Shown here in pieces: positions 1 through 5,307 of a DNA stretch of 6,224 bases (position 1 is its first letter; each line of letters begins with the position of its first letter). Made by a program: the position numbers and the translations under genes. The notes beneath the pieces are model-generated. The model was not told where the DNA came from. It saw only the letters and a program-made list of their open reading frames with translations, and did no database searches. Origin of the DNA: Streptomyces katrae (GTDB lineage: Bacteria; Actinomycetota; Actinomycetes; Streptomycetales; Streptomycetaceae); NCBI RefSeq assembly GCF_000966975.1, contig NZ_JZWV01000687.1, positions 1 through 6,224 of the forward strand, read 5' to 3'.

Positions 1-36
1 CGCCTGGACGCGGACGGCGACGGCTGGACCTGCTAG
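1..36 (+). CDS. 3' end of an upstream gene (partial); possible calcium-loop C-terminus
   Basis: Frame 1 reads R-L-D-A-D-G-D-G-W-T-C and then TAG at 34-36. The D-x-D-x-D-G spacing matches calcium-binding loops of the EF-hand/dockerin or Excalibur type; Excalibur domains often end secreted actinobacterial proteins with a DxDxDGxxC pattern. Only 11 codons are visible, so the frame is supported mainly by this motif and by the strong hairpins that begin 8 bases after the stop. The gene converges on the PAQR gene. A chance open frame cannot be excluded, and the protein family is a guess from one motif. Confidence 0.45.
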   Translation, partial: RLDADGDGWTC

Positions 37-43
37 CCGCCCG

Positions 44-90
44 CACGGAGAAGGGGCCCCGCCGCGATCCGCGGCGGGGCCCCCTCCGTG
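44..90. terminator. Long GC-rich hairpin, probable bidirectional terminator
   Basis: A 13-bp perfect inner stem (GGGGCCCCGCCGC at 53-65 with its complement at 71-83) closes a GATCC loop. After an AA bulge at 51-52 it is extended by a 7-bp outer stem (CACGGAG at 44-50 with CTCCGTG at 84-90). It starts 8 bases after the stop of the upstream plus-strand gene and lies 61 bases beyond the stop of the convergent PAQR gene. No T tract follows on either strand, which is common for Streptomyces terminators. The termination role is inferred from position and stability. Confidence 0.8.
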
Positions 91-122
91 GGCCGCGCCC
101 GGAGTGCGGGCTCCGGGCGGCC
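91..122. terminator. Second, abutting hairpin in the convergent gap
   Basis: CCCGGAG at 98-104 pairs with CTCCGGG at 111-117 around a 6-base loop. GGCCG at 91-95 continues the stem with CGGCC at 118-122 after a two-base bulge on the left arm. It begins on the base after the first hairpin ends. It is the first structure a leftward transcript of the PAQR gene would form, 28 bases after that gene's stop codon, so it may be that gene's own terminator, with 44-90 as backup. Confidence 0.6.
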
Positions 123-150
123 GTGCGATAACGGCAGGATGAAACGCTCC

Positions 151-855
151 TCAGTGCGAGTAGGCGGCCAGCGAGATGCCCACGTAGTGGGCCACGAAGG
201 CCGCCAGCGTCAGGGAGTGGAACACCTCGTGGAAGCCGAAGAAGCGGGGCGAGGGGTTGGGGCGCTTGATCCCGTAGATCACGCCGCCCGCGCTGTAGAG
301 GAGGCCGCCGACGATCACCAGCACCAGGACCGCGATGCCGCCGGTGCGCAGGAAGTCCGGCAGGAAGAAGACGGCGGCCCAGCCCATCGCTATGTAGCAG
401 GGGGTGTAGAGCCAGCGCGGGGCGCCGACCCAGAAGACGCGGAAGGCGATGCCGGCGGCGGCCGCGAGCCACACCGCCCACAGCAGGGTCCGCCCGGTGG
501 AGTCCGGCAGCAGCAGGACGGTGAGCGGGGTGTAGGTGCCCGCGATGATCAGGAAGATGTTGGCGTGGTCGAGCCGGCGCAGGATCGCCTCGCCGCGCGG
601 GCCCCAGGTGCCGCGGTGGTAGACGGCGCTGACACCGAAGAGCAGGCAGGCGGTGAGGATGTACACCCCGCACGCGACCCGCGCCCGCGTGGAATCGGTG
701 AAGGCCATCAGCGCCAGACCCGCGACCACGACGGCCGGGAACATCCCGGTGTGCAGCCAGCCGCGCATCAGTGGTTTGGCCGGTTCGGCCTGCGGAGCTG
801 CGCGTTCGGCCGGTGCGGCCGCGACGGCAGCGGCGTCAGAAGTCATGGTCGCCAT
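151..855 (-). CDS. trhA: PAQR / hemolysin III family membrane protein (TrhA type)
   Basis: This 234-residue integral membrane protein has the PAQR/hemolysin III layout: about 30 Ala-rich cytosolic residues, then seven hydrophobic segments near 37-52, 59-79, 97-117, 123-140, 150-166, 172-194 and 215-232. The family's metal-site residues are all present: Ser76 and His80 (S-A-V-Y-H), Asp96 (L-D-H) and His209/His213 (H-E-V-F-H). The I-A-G-T-Y-T-P block after Asp96 is also typical. Family knowledge: bacterial members are linked to membrane homeostasis, and the hemolysin name is historical. The start at 855 has only a weak GTAGG-like ribosome site; Met4 (codon 844-846) is an alternative. An 18-bp palindrome ends 3 bases before the start, suggesting repressor control. 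The gene is monocistronic within the window and divergent from pckG. The family call is firm; the cellular role here is inferred. Confidence 0.93.
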   Translation of the reverse strand: MATMTSDAAAVAAAPAERAAPQAEPAKPLMRGWLHTGMFPAVVVAGLALMAFTDSTRARVACGVYILTACLLFGVSAVYHRGTWGPRGEAILRRLDHANIFLIIAGTYTPLTVLLLPDSTGRTLLWAVWLAAAAGIAFRVFWVGAPRWLYTPCYIAMGWAAVFFLPDFLRTGGIAVLVLVIVGGLLYSAGGVIYGIKRPNPSPRFFGFHEVFHSLTLAAFVAHYVGISLAAYSH

Positions 856-858
856 GCT

Positions 859-876
859 ACCTACGGGTCCGTAGGT
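859..876. promoter_or_regulatory. 18-bp perfect palindrome, TetR-operator-like
   Basis: ACCTACGG at 859-866 and CCGTAGGT at 869-876 are exact inverted repeats around a GT centre. The nearer arm ends 3 bases upstream of the PAQR start codon, so it overlaps that gene's ribosome binding region. Eight-base arms with a two-base centre are typical of TetR-family operators. A bound dimer here would block the PAQR gene rather than pckG, whose start is 190 bases away. No regulator gene is present in the window. Confidence 0.6.
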
Positions 877-899
877 TTCCGTTATTCCTCTTTACGGAA
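877..899. repeat. Spaced inverted repeat TTCCGT-N11-ACGGAA
   Basis: TTCCGT at 877-882 and ACGGAA at 894-899 are complementary with 11 bases between. The element directly follows the 18-bp palindrome. The centre is AT-rich by local standards (TATTCCTCTTT), and on the minus strand reads AAAGAGGAATA, where the PAQR promoter -10 could lie. Six-base arms are short enough to occur by chance, so this is a weak call. Confidence 0.3.
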
Positions 900-901
900 G
901 A

Positions 902-930
902 TTGACCGACGTGGCGATGCTCACGTGAGA
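902..930 (+). promoter_or_regulatory. pckG: Candidate pckG promoter (weak)
   Basis: TTGACC at 902-907 is a good -35 match for a housekeeping sigma factor. The hexamer 17 bases downstream, GTGAGA at 925-930, is a poor -10 match. If used, it would give a leader of roughly 130 bases before the GTG at 1067. The CTCACGTGAG palindrome overlaps this -10, so a bound regulator would interfere with it. No better -35/-10 pair was seen in 900-1066. Confidence 0.25.
920..929. promoter_or_regulatory. CTCACGTGAG palindrome, possible operator
   Basis: This is a perfect 10-bp palindrome in the divergent intergenic region, overlapping the candidate -10 of pckG. It is short and bound factors cannot be inferred from it. 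Its position between two divergent promoters is the main reason to list it. Confidence 0.3.
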
Positions 931-955
931 GGCCCCCTGGACATATGCGCACACG

Positions 956-993
956 CACCGGATGATCAGATGAGTGCGGTCGACACCGGATGA
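956..993 (+). repeat. Direct repeat CACCGGATGA x2 in the pckG leader region
   Basis: CACCGGATGA occurs at 956-965 and 984-993, with a 28-base period. A TGATCA palindrome (963-968) overlaps the first copy, and CGCAC/GTGCG (954-958/974-978) flank it as an inverted pair. Two same-face sites upstream of pckG could be activator sites or leader RNA structure. Ten-base identity is modest evidence in such GC-rich DNA. Confidence 0.3.
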
Positions 994-1055
994 GCGGAGC
1001 GCGAAGCGTCCGGGTCGCGGCCCCCACGGGGCATACACCAAACAAACCCCTCAAC

Positions 1056-1061
1056 AAGGAG
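1056..1061 (+). promoter_or_regulatory. pckG: Ribosome binding site fixing the pckG start
   Basis: AAGGAG lies 5 bases before the GTG at 1067, in an A/C-rich stretch (1037-1066) unlike the surrounding GC-rich DNA. A longer in-frame reading from GTG 974 has no comparable site and would add 31 residues with no resemblance to the enzyme family. Confidence 0.9.
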
Positions 1062-1066
1062 CAATC

Positions 1067-2902
1067 GTGGCGCGCGACAACGCGGCTCCCACCCCTTCCC
1101 TCCCGACGACGCACCAGGAGCTGATCTCCTGGGTCGACGAGATCGCGGCGATCACGCAGCCCGACCGCGTCGTCTGGTGCGACGGCTCCGAGGCCGAGTA
1201 CGAGCGCCTGTGCGAGGAGCTCGTCGCCAAGGGCACGTTCAAGAAGCTCGACGAGACCAAGCGCCCGAACTCGTACTACGCCGCCTCCGACCCCTCCGAC
1301 GTCGCGCGCGTCGAGGACCGGACCTTCATCTGCTCCGAGAAGGAGGAGGACGCGGGCCCGACCAACCACTGGAAGGCCCCTTCCGAGATGAAGGAGCTCT
1401 TCGCCGGTGAGCAGGGCATCTTCCGCGGCTCCATGAAGGGCCGCACGATGTACGTCGTGCCCTTCTGCATGGGCCCCCTGGGCTCCGAGCTCTCCGCGAT
1501 CGGCGTCGAGATCACCGACTCCGCCTACGTCGCGGTCGCCATGCGCACCATGACCCGCATGGGCAAGGCCGTCCTCGACGAACTCGGCACCGACGGCTTC
1601 TTCGTCAAGGCCGTCCACACCCTCGGCGCCCCGCTCGCCGAGGGCCAGGCCGACGTCCCGTGGCCCTGCAACACCACCAAGTACATCTCGCACTTCCCCG
1701 AGACCCGCGAGATCTGGTCCTACGGCTCCGGCTACGGCGGCAACGCCCTGCTCGGCAAGAAGTGCTACGCGCTGCGCATCGCCTCCGTCATGGCCCGTGA
1801 CGAGGGCTGGCTCGCCGAGCACATGCTGATCCTCAAGCTCACCCCGCCGGCCGGCGAAGGCGAGACCAAGTACGTCGCGGCCGCCTTCCCCTCCGCCTGC
1901 GGCAAGACCAACCTCGCCATGCTGGAGCCGACCATCCCCGGCTGGACGGTCGAGACCATCGGCGACGACATCGCCTGGATGCGCTTCGGCGAGGACGGCC
2001 GCCTCTACGCGATCAACCCCGAGGCCGGCTTCTTCGGCGTCGCCCCCGGCACCGGCGAGCACACCAACGCCAACGCCATGAAGACGATGTACGCGAACAC
2101 CGTCTTCACCAACGTCGCGCTCACCCCCGACGGTGGCGACGTGTGGTGGGAGGGCATGACCGAGGAGCCCCCGGCCGAGCTGATCGACTGGCGCGGCAAC
2201 CCGTGGACCCCGGAGTCCGAGACCCCGGCCGCCCACCCGAACGCCCGCTTCGCCGTCCCGGCCTCGCAGTGCCCGACGATCGCCCCCGAGTGGGAGGACC
2301 CCAAGGGCGTCCCGATCTCCGCGATCCTCTTCGGCGGCCGCCGCGCCTCCGCCGTGCCGCTGGTCACCGAGTCCTTCGACTGGAACCACGGCGTCTTCAT
2401 CGGCTCGAACATCGCCTCCGAGAAGACCGCCGCCGCCGAGGGCAAGGTCGGCGAGCTGCGCCGCGACCCGTTCGCGATGCTGCCGTTCTGCGGCTACAAC
2501 ATGGGCGACTACATGGCCCACTGGGTCAAGGTCGCGGCCGACAAGGACCAGACCAAGCTCCCGAAGATCTACTACGTGAACTGGTTCCGCAAGAACGACG
2601 CGGGCAAGTTCGTGTGGCCCGGCTTCGGCGAGAACAGCCGCGTCCTGAAGTGGATCGTCGGCCGCCTCGACGGCACCGCCGAAGGCGTCGAGACCGCGAT
2701 CGGCGTCCTGCCGACCAAGGCCGCCCTCGACCTCGACGGCCTCGACATCTCCGACGAGGACCTCGACTTCCTCCTCACCGTCGACAAGGACGTGTGGCGC
2801 GAGGAGGCCGCCCTGGTCCCCGAGCACCTCAACACCTACGGCGACCACACGCCGAAGGAGCTGTGGGAGCAGTACCACGCGCTCGTCGAGCGCCTGGGCT
2901 GA
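1067..2902 (+). CDS. pckG: Phosphoenolpyruvate carboxykinase (GTP)
   Basis: This cytosolic enzyme converts oxaloacetate and GTP to phosphoenolpyruvate, CO2 and GDP, linking the TCA cycle to gluconeogenesis. At 611 residues from the GTG it has the usual GTP-PEPCK length. Visible signatures are: the substrate/metal segment Y-G-S-G-Y-G-G-N...L-L-G-K-K-C (219-233); metal ligands Lys232, His252 and Asp301 (G-D-D-I-A-W); the P-loop F-P-S-A-C-G-K-T-N with the reactive Cys278 and Lys280; GGRR ending at Arg426; the omega-loop lid around T-A-A-A-E (near 454-458); and guanine-sandwich phenylalanines 507, 515 and 520, matching the vertebrate spacing. These exclude the unrelated ATP-dependent PEPCK class. 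The gene appears monocistronic, with hairpins from 8 bases after its stop. All catalytic positions look intact. Confidence 0.98.
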   Translation: MARDNAAPTPSLPTTHQELISWVDEIAAITQPDRVVWCDGSEAEYERLCEELVAKGTFKKLDETKRPNSYYAASDPSDVARVEDRTFICSEKEEDAGPTNHWKAPSEMKELFAGEQGIFRGSMKGRTMYVVPFCMGPLGSELSAIGVEITDSAYVAVAMRTMTRMGKAVLDELGTDGFFVKAVHTLGAPLAEGQADVPWPCNTTKYISHFPETREIWSYGSGYGGNALLGKKCYALRIASVMARDEGWLAEHMLILKLTPPAGEGETKYVAAAFPSACGKTNLAMLEPTIPGWTVETIGDDIAWMRFGEDGRLYAINPEAGFFGVAPGTGEHTNANAMKTMYANTVFTNVALTPDGGDVWWEGMTEEPPAELIDWRGNPWTPESETPAAHPNARFAVPASQCPTIAPEWEDPKGVPISAILFGGRRASAVPLVTESFDWNHGVFIGSNIASEKTAAAEGKVGELRRDPFAMLPFCGYNMGDYMAHWVKVAADKDQTKLPKIYYVNWFRKNDAGKFVWPGFGENSRVLKWIVGRLDGTAEGVETAIGVLPTKAALDLDGLDISDEDLDFLLTVDKDVWREEAALVPEHLNTYGDHTPKELWEQYHALVERLG

Positions 2903-2909
2903 GCCCGAC

Positions 2910-2928
2910 GCCTGCCGATGCCGCAGGC
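2910..2928 (+). terminator. Short hairpin just after pckG
   Basis: GCCTGC at 2910-2915 pairs with GCAGGC at 2923-2928 around a 7-base loop, starting 8 bases after the pckG stop. It is GC-rich but only 6 bp with no T tract. Alone it is a weak terminator; together with the following stem-loops it may end pckG transcription. Confidence 0.5.
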
Positions 2929-2937
2929 CACCTGAAC

Positions 2938-2999
2938 GTGGGAGTCCCCGACCAAGGTTCTCCCACCGCTGTGGGAATCCCCGACCAAGGCTTTCCCAG
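2938..2999 (+). repeat. Tandem pair of 29-bp stem-loop repeats with a compensatory base-pair change
   Basis: Unit 1 (2938-2966) and unit 2 (2971-2999) agree at 25 of 29 positions with a 33-base period. Each folds: unit 1 pairs GTGGGAG with CTCCCAC (7 bp); unit 2 pairs TGGGAA with TTCCCA (6 bp). Both have a 15-base loop beginning TCCCCGACCAAGG. Two of the four differences, at unit positions 7 (G to A) and 23 (C to T), pair with each other, so the stem is kept. Another difference (position 21) lies in the loop, and the last (position 29) costs unit 2 its outermost pair. Function is unknown: terminator, RNA element and dispersed repeat are all possible. Confidence 0.75.
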
Positions 3000-3017
3000 A
3001 GCAGCACACGTCCTGCC

Positions 3018-3053
3018 GACGGGCGGGGGCCACTGTCCCGGCCGCCGCCCGTC
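3018..3053. terminator. Hairpin at the end of the minus-strand operon
   Basis: GACGGGCGG at 3018-3026 pairs with CCGCCCGTC at 3045-3053 (9 bp). The 18-base interior can partly pair further through GGCC/GGCC. The stem begins 6 bases past the stop of the last gene of the leftward operon, the expected place for its terminator, and it could also catch pckG readthrough. No T tract follows on the minus strand. Confidence 0.65.
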
Positions 3054-3059
3054 ACACCC

Positions 3060-3677
3060 TCAGGAGCGTCCGCGCTCTTCAAGGTAGGCCGTGTGCGTCT
3101 GCTGACGGCGGGCCTCCCTGTCCTGGAGGCCCGCCGTCAGGCGTTCCGCCTCCTCGGACAGCACCGACAGCTGCCGCTCCAGGTGCCGCTCCGGCGACTC
3201 CCCGCCCGGCGTCAGCCGGGTCCACCAGCGGGTCCGGTTGTACGTGTCCACGCATTCCGGCACGTCCAGCCGGATCGCCCGCGACAGCGCGTGCACCGCG
3301 TCCGGCTCCGTGGCCAGTGCCTCCGTGCCCCAGCCCGGCTCCAGCAGCGCCCCGTACAGGTCCAGCAGCCCGCCCAGCTTGCCCTCGGCGGCCGGCGGGA
3401 GCTCCACCTCCGCCGCGTACTCCCGCAGCCGGGCCAGGTCCTCCCGTACGACGCCCAACTGCTCGGCCGTCCCCGGGAACACCGGCACGGAAGCCCGCTC
3501 GGGCGGGGCGATCAGCGCGCCCGCCCCGTACAGGCCCGCGATCACCACCGGCCAGTACGCGCCCGCCGCCCCGGCCACCGTCAGTGCCAGGCCGGCCAGT
3601 CCGCAGGCGCTGCCGACCAGGTTCTTCTTCGACTCCAGGTAGCCGAGCACCCGGGTCGACGGCCTACTGGTAGCCAC
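3060..3677 (-). CDS. Two-helix membrane protein with XpaC-like layout, last gene of TelA operon
   Basis: I do not recognise this 205-residue protein by a firm signature. After a short basic N-terminus (T-R-V...E-S-K-K-N) come two hydrophobic segments near 20-41 and 42-58, forming a membrane hairpin. A charged helical region follows (about 75-120), then L-S-R-A-I-R-L-D-V-P-E-C-V-D-T-Y (131-146) and a Glu/Arg/Gln-rich, probably coiled-coil tail (163-201). Bacillus XpaC proteins are about this size, have an N-terminal membrane hairpin plus a helical domain, and sit beside a TelA homologue (xpaC-yaaN), so a divergent XpaC relative is plausible but unproven. The GTG at 3677 is chosen because GAGGAG lies 4 bases upstream; an ATG at 3707 would add 10 residues. 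It overlaps the upstream gene by 14 bases. A perfect 16-bp hairpin lies within its 3' end. Confidence 0.75.
   Translation of the reverse strand: MATSRPSTRVLGYLESKKNLVGSACGLAGLALTVAGAAGAYWPVVIAGLYGAGALIAPPERASVPVFPGTAEQLGVVREDLARLREYAAEVELPPAAEGKLGGLLDLYGALLEPGWGTEALATEPDAVHALSRAIRLDVPECVDTYNRTRWWTRLTPGGESPERHLERQLSVLSEEAERLTAGLQDREARRQQTHTAYLEERGRS
3102..3140. repeat. Perfect 16-bp inverted repeat inside coding sequence
   Basis: CTGACGGCGGGCCTCC at 3102-3117 and its exact complement at 3125-3140 flank a 7-base loop (CTGTCCT). In the minus-strand gene this encodes L-T-A-G-L-Q-D-R-E-A-R-R-Q near the C-terminus, ending about 40 bases before the stop codon. It is the longest perfect stem in the window. 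It could end rightward transcripts that read past pckG, slow or protect the 3' end of the operon mRNA, or simply reflect biased codon use in a coiled coil. Confidence 0.7.
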
Positions 3678-5307
3678 GGATCTCCTCGAAGGCCCCGTCC
3701 AGCGCATGGTTGCCCTTGGTGGCGTCGAAGAGCCGGCCGCCCGTCAGCTCGGTGATGTGGGAGAGCTCCTTGCGGTCCGAGTCCCCGAACAGGACCGCGA
3801 AGACCGGCGTGTGCCGCTGCCCCTCCGGGAGACCGGCGTAGAAGGAGTCGAAGTCCTGCACCCTGTCCCCGCTCTGCCCGTCCGTCATGAGCACGATCGA
3901 GGTGAACGCGTCCGCGTTCCCCTGCCCCAGGTGCTGGTACGCCGCCTTCAGACTTCCGTACACCGCCGTACCGCCGTCGGGGCGCAGGGACTGCACGTCC
4001 CGTCGGATCGCGTCCAGGGCGGGCCCCGGGTTCCCGGGCTCCACGACGTGGGTCAGCACCTGCTTCACCTTGTCGCCGAACGGCAGGAGCGTCACCTCCT
4101 CGCGGTCCCGGAACCGCTGCCCGGGCCCCGAACTCCCCGTCCCCGTCAGGTCCGTGAGGGCGTCCCGCAGCCGGCCGATGCGGTTGTCGTCGCCCATCGA
4201 ACCCGAGGTGTCGAGCACGTACACCGTGCGGGAGGGCCGGCGCAGCTCGTTCTCGTACGAGGCCAGCAGCCCGTCCGCGACCGGACGCGAGCCGGGGAAC
4301 GGCAGCTCCCGCCGCTTCTCCGCCTCCAGCCCGTCGGCCGGCGCCACCCCGGCGGCCACCGGGCGGCGGAAGGTCTGCGCGGTGATGGCCCGCTGCGCCG
4401 CGTCACCCCGCAGGTAGTCCGTCAGCCGCCGGCCCGACTCCCGGGCCCCGGCGGGGGAGGAGGCCAGGAGCGTCAGCGGGTAGTGGGCGGTGACCACCCC
4501 GTCCTTGGGGCGGATCACGGTCAGCGGCGCCTTGCCGGCTCCCGCGTCCTTGTTCATGGAGAGCAGCACCGACTCGTAGTTCACGAGGGCGTCGACGTCG
4601 CCGCGCCTGGCGTACGCCGTCGCCAGCCAGCCGGAGGAACCGGAGGTCAGCTTCTGCCCGTTGAAGAAGCCCTTCAGACGGGGCTGGGCCTTCTTCACGT
4701 CCTCGTCGGTGAGCGCCGCCTGGGCCCCCGAGAGCCCCGAGGCCACCGATACGAGGGCCGAAAAGCCGGAGTTGGAACGCACCGGGTCCGTCATCCCGTA
4801 CGTCAGCTTCCCGGCGGCCACGGCCTCCTCGACCGCCGCCCAGGTCACCTCCTGCGGCTTCCAGCCGAGCCGGGACAGCGCCTCGGGCCTGATGCCGAGG
4901 GCGACCGGCGAGGACATCACCGGGGTCTCGTTGGCGAGTTTGGCGGCCGCCTCCGGGCGCAGGCGGAGGTAGTCGTTGGAGGAGAGCCAGATCGCGTCGT
5001 ACTTGCCGTCCGCCTTGCCCGAAGCCACCTGCTCGGCCGCGTCGAGCGTCCCCGACCAGGCGAAGTCGACGGACACGCCGGTGGCGGCCTTGGCGTCCTT
5101 GAGGACCTGGGCCATGTCGGCGAGTTCGCTGGAGGCCAGGACGCGCAGCCTGCCCTCCTTGTACTCGGCCGAGGGCTTGCCGGAGGAACCGGACGCCGTG
5201 CTTTCGTCCGGCTCGCCGCCGGCGCAGGCCGAGGCCCCGAGGAGGGTGGCGGTCAGCGCGATCGCCGCCGCGAGGCGTCTGCGGACGCGCGCGGTGTGCC
5301 GCTTCAT
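3664..5307 (-). CDS. Lipoprotein fusing a solute-binding domain to a von Willebrand A domain
   Basis: This is a 547-residue exported protein. A basic N-terminus and hydrophobic run end in L-L-G-A-S-A-C, giving a probable lipid-modified Cys28, although Ala at -3 is not the ideal lipobox. A Ser/Gly/Glu-rich linker leads to a periplasmic-binding-like domain (about 52-315) with Y-D-A-I-W-L-S-S-N-D-Y-L (103-113 region), N-S-G-F-S-A-L-V (179-186) and V-N-Y-E-S-V-L-L (242-249). These resemble ABC-importer binding proteins for oxyanions. Residues 360-547 form a VWA domain with a complete metal-dependent adhesion site: Asp366, Ser368 and Ser370 (D-T-S-G-S), Thr447 (G-G-T) and Asp476 (T-D-G). No ABC permease or ATPase is visible, so transport is not implied. 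The start overlaps the TelA stop as ATGA, indicating translational coupling. Domain calls are solid; ligand and partner are unknown. Confidence 0.9.
   Translation of the reverse strand: MKRHTARVRRRLAAAIALTATLLGASACAGGEPDESTASGSSGKPSAEYKEGRLRVLASSELADMAQVLKDAKAATGVSVDFAWSGTLDAAEQVASGKADGKYDAIWLSSNDYLRLRPEAAAKLANETPVMSSPVALGIRPEALSRLGWKPQEVTWAAVEEAVAAGKLTYGMTDPVRSNSGFSALVSVASGLSGAQAALTDEDVKKAQPRLKGFFNGQKLTSGSSGWLATAYARRGDVDALVNYESVLLSMNKDAGAGKAPLTVIRPKDGVVTAHYPLTLLASSPAGARESGRRLTDYLRGDAAQRAITAQTFRRPVAAGVAPADGLEAEKRRELPFPGSRPVADGLLASYENELRRPSRTVYVLDTSGSMGDDNRIGRLRDALTDLTGTGSSGPGQRFRDREEVTLLPFGDKVKQVLTHVVEPGNPGPALDAIRRDVQSLRPDGGTAVYGSLKAAYQHLGQGNADAFTSIVLMTDGQSGDRVQDFDSFYAGLPEGQRHTPVFAVLFGDSDRKELSHITELTGGRLFDATKGNHALDGAFEEIRGYQ
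3682..3687 (-). promoter_or_regulatory. Ribosome binding site deciding the start of the two-helix protein
   Basis: On the minus strand this reads GAGGAG, followed by ATCC and then the GTG start at 3677. It lies inside the last codons of the upstream lipoprotein gene, where it encodes part of E-E-I-R. It is a stronger match than the sequence before the alternative ATG at 3707. Confidence 0.75.

Noticed and set aside
88..993. 301-codon plus-strand open frame across the PAQR gene
   Set aside because: It begins inside a terminator stem, is antisense to a clear seven-helix protein, and has shadow-like composition.
974..1066. Upstream extension of pckG to GTG 974
   Set aside because: The added 31 residues are Arg/Pro/Gln-rich with no family resemblance, and the GTG at 1067 has a strong AAGGAG 5 bases upstream.
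2938..2999. CRISPR-like array in the pckG downstream repeats
   Set aside because: Only two units with a 4-base spacer and internal stem symmetry; no spacers or cas genes.
857..3082. 741-codon open frame on the minus strand, antisense to all of pckG
   Set aside because: It mirrors a gene with intact catalytic motifs; its Gly/Val/Asp/Arg-heavy composition and lack of recognisable domains fit a GC-rich shadow frame. It also runs through the intergenic hairpins.
2143..3087. 314-codon plus-strand frame overlapping the pckG 3' end
   Set aside because: Arg/Pro-rich +1-type shadow of pckG; its tail simply translates the tandem stem-loop repeats (the repeated P-D-Q-G), so those are not peptide repeats.
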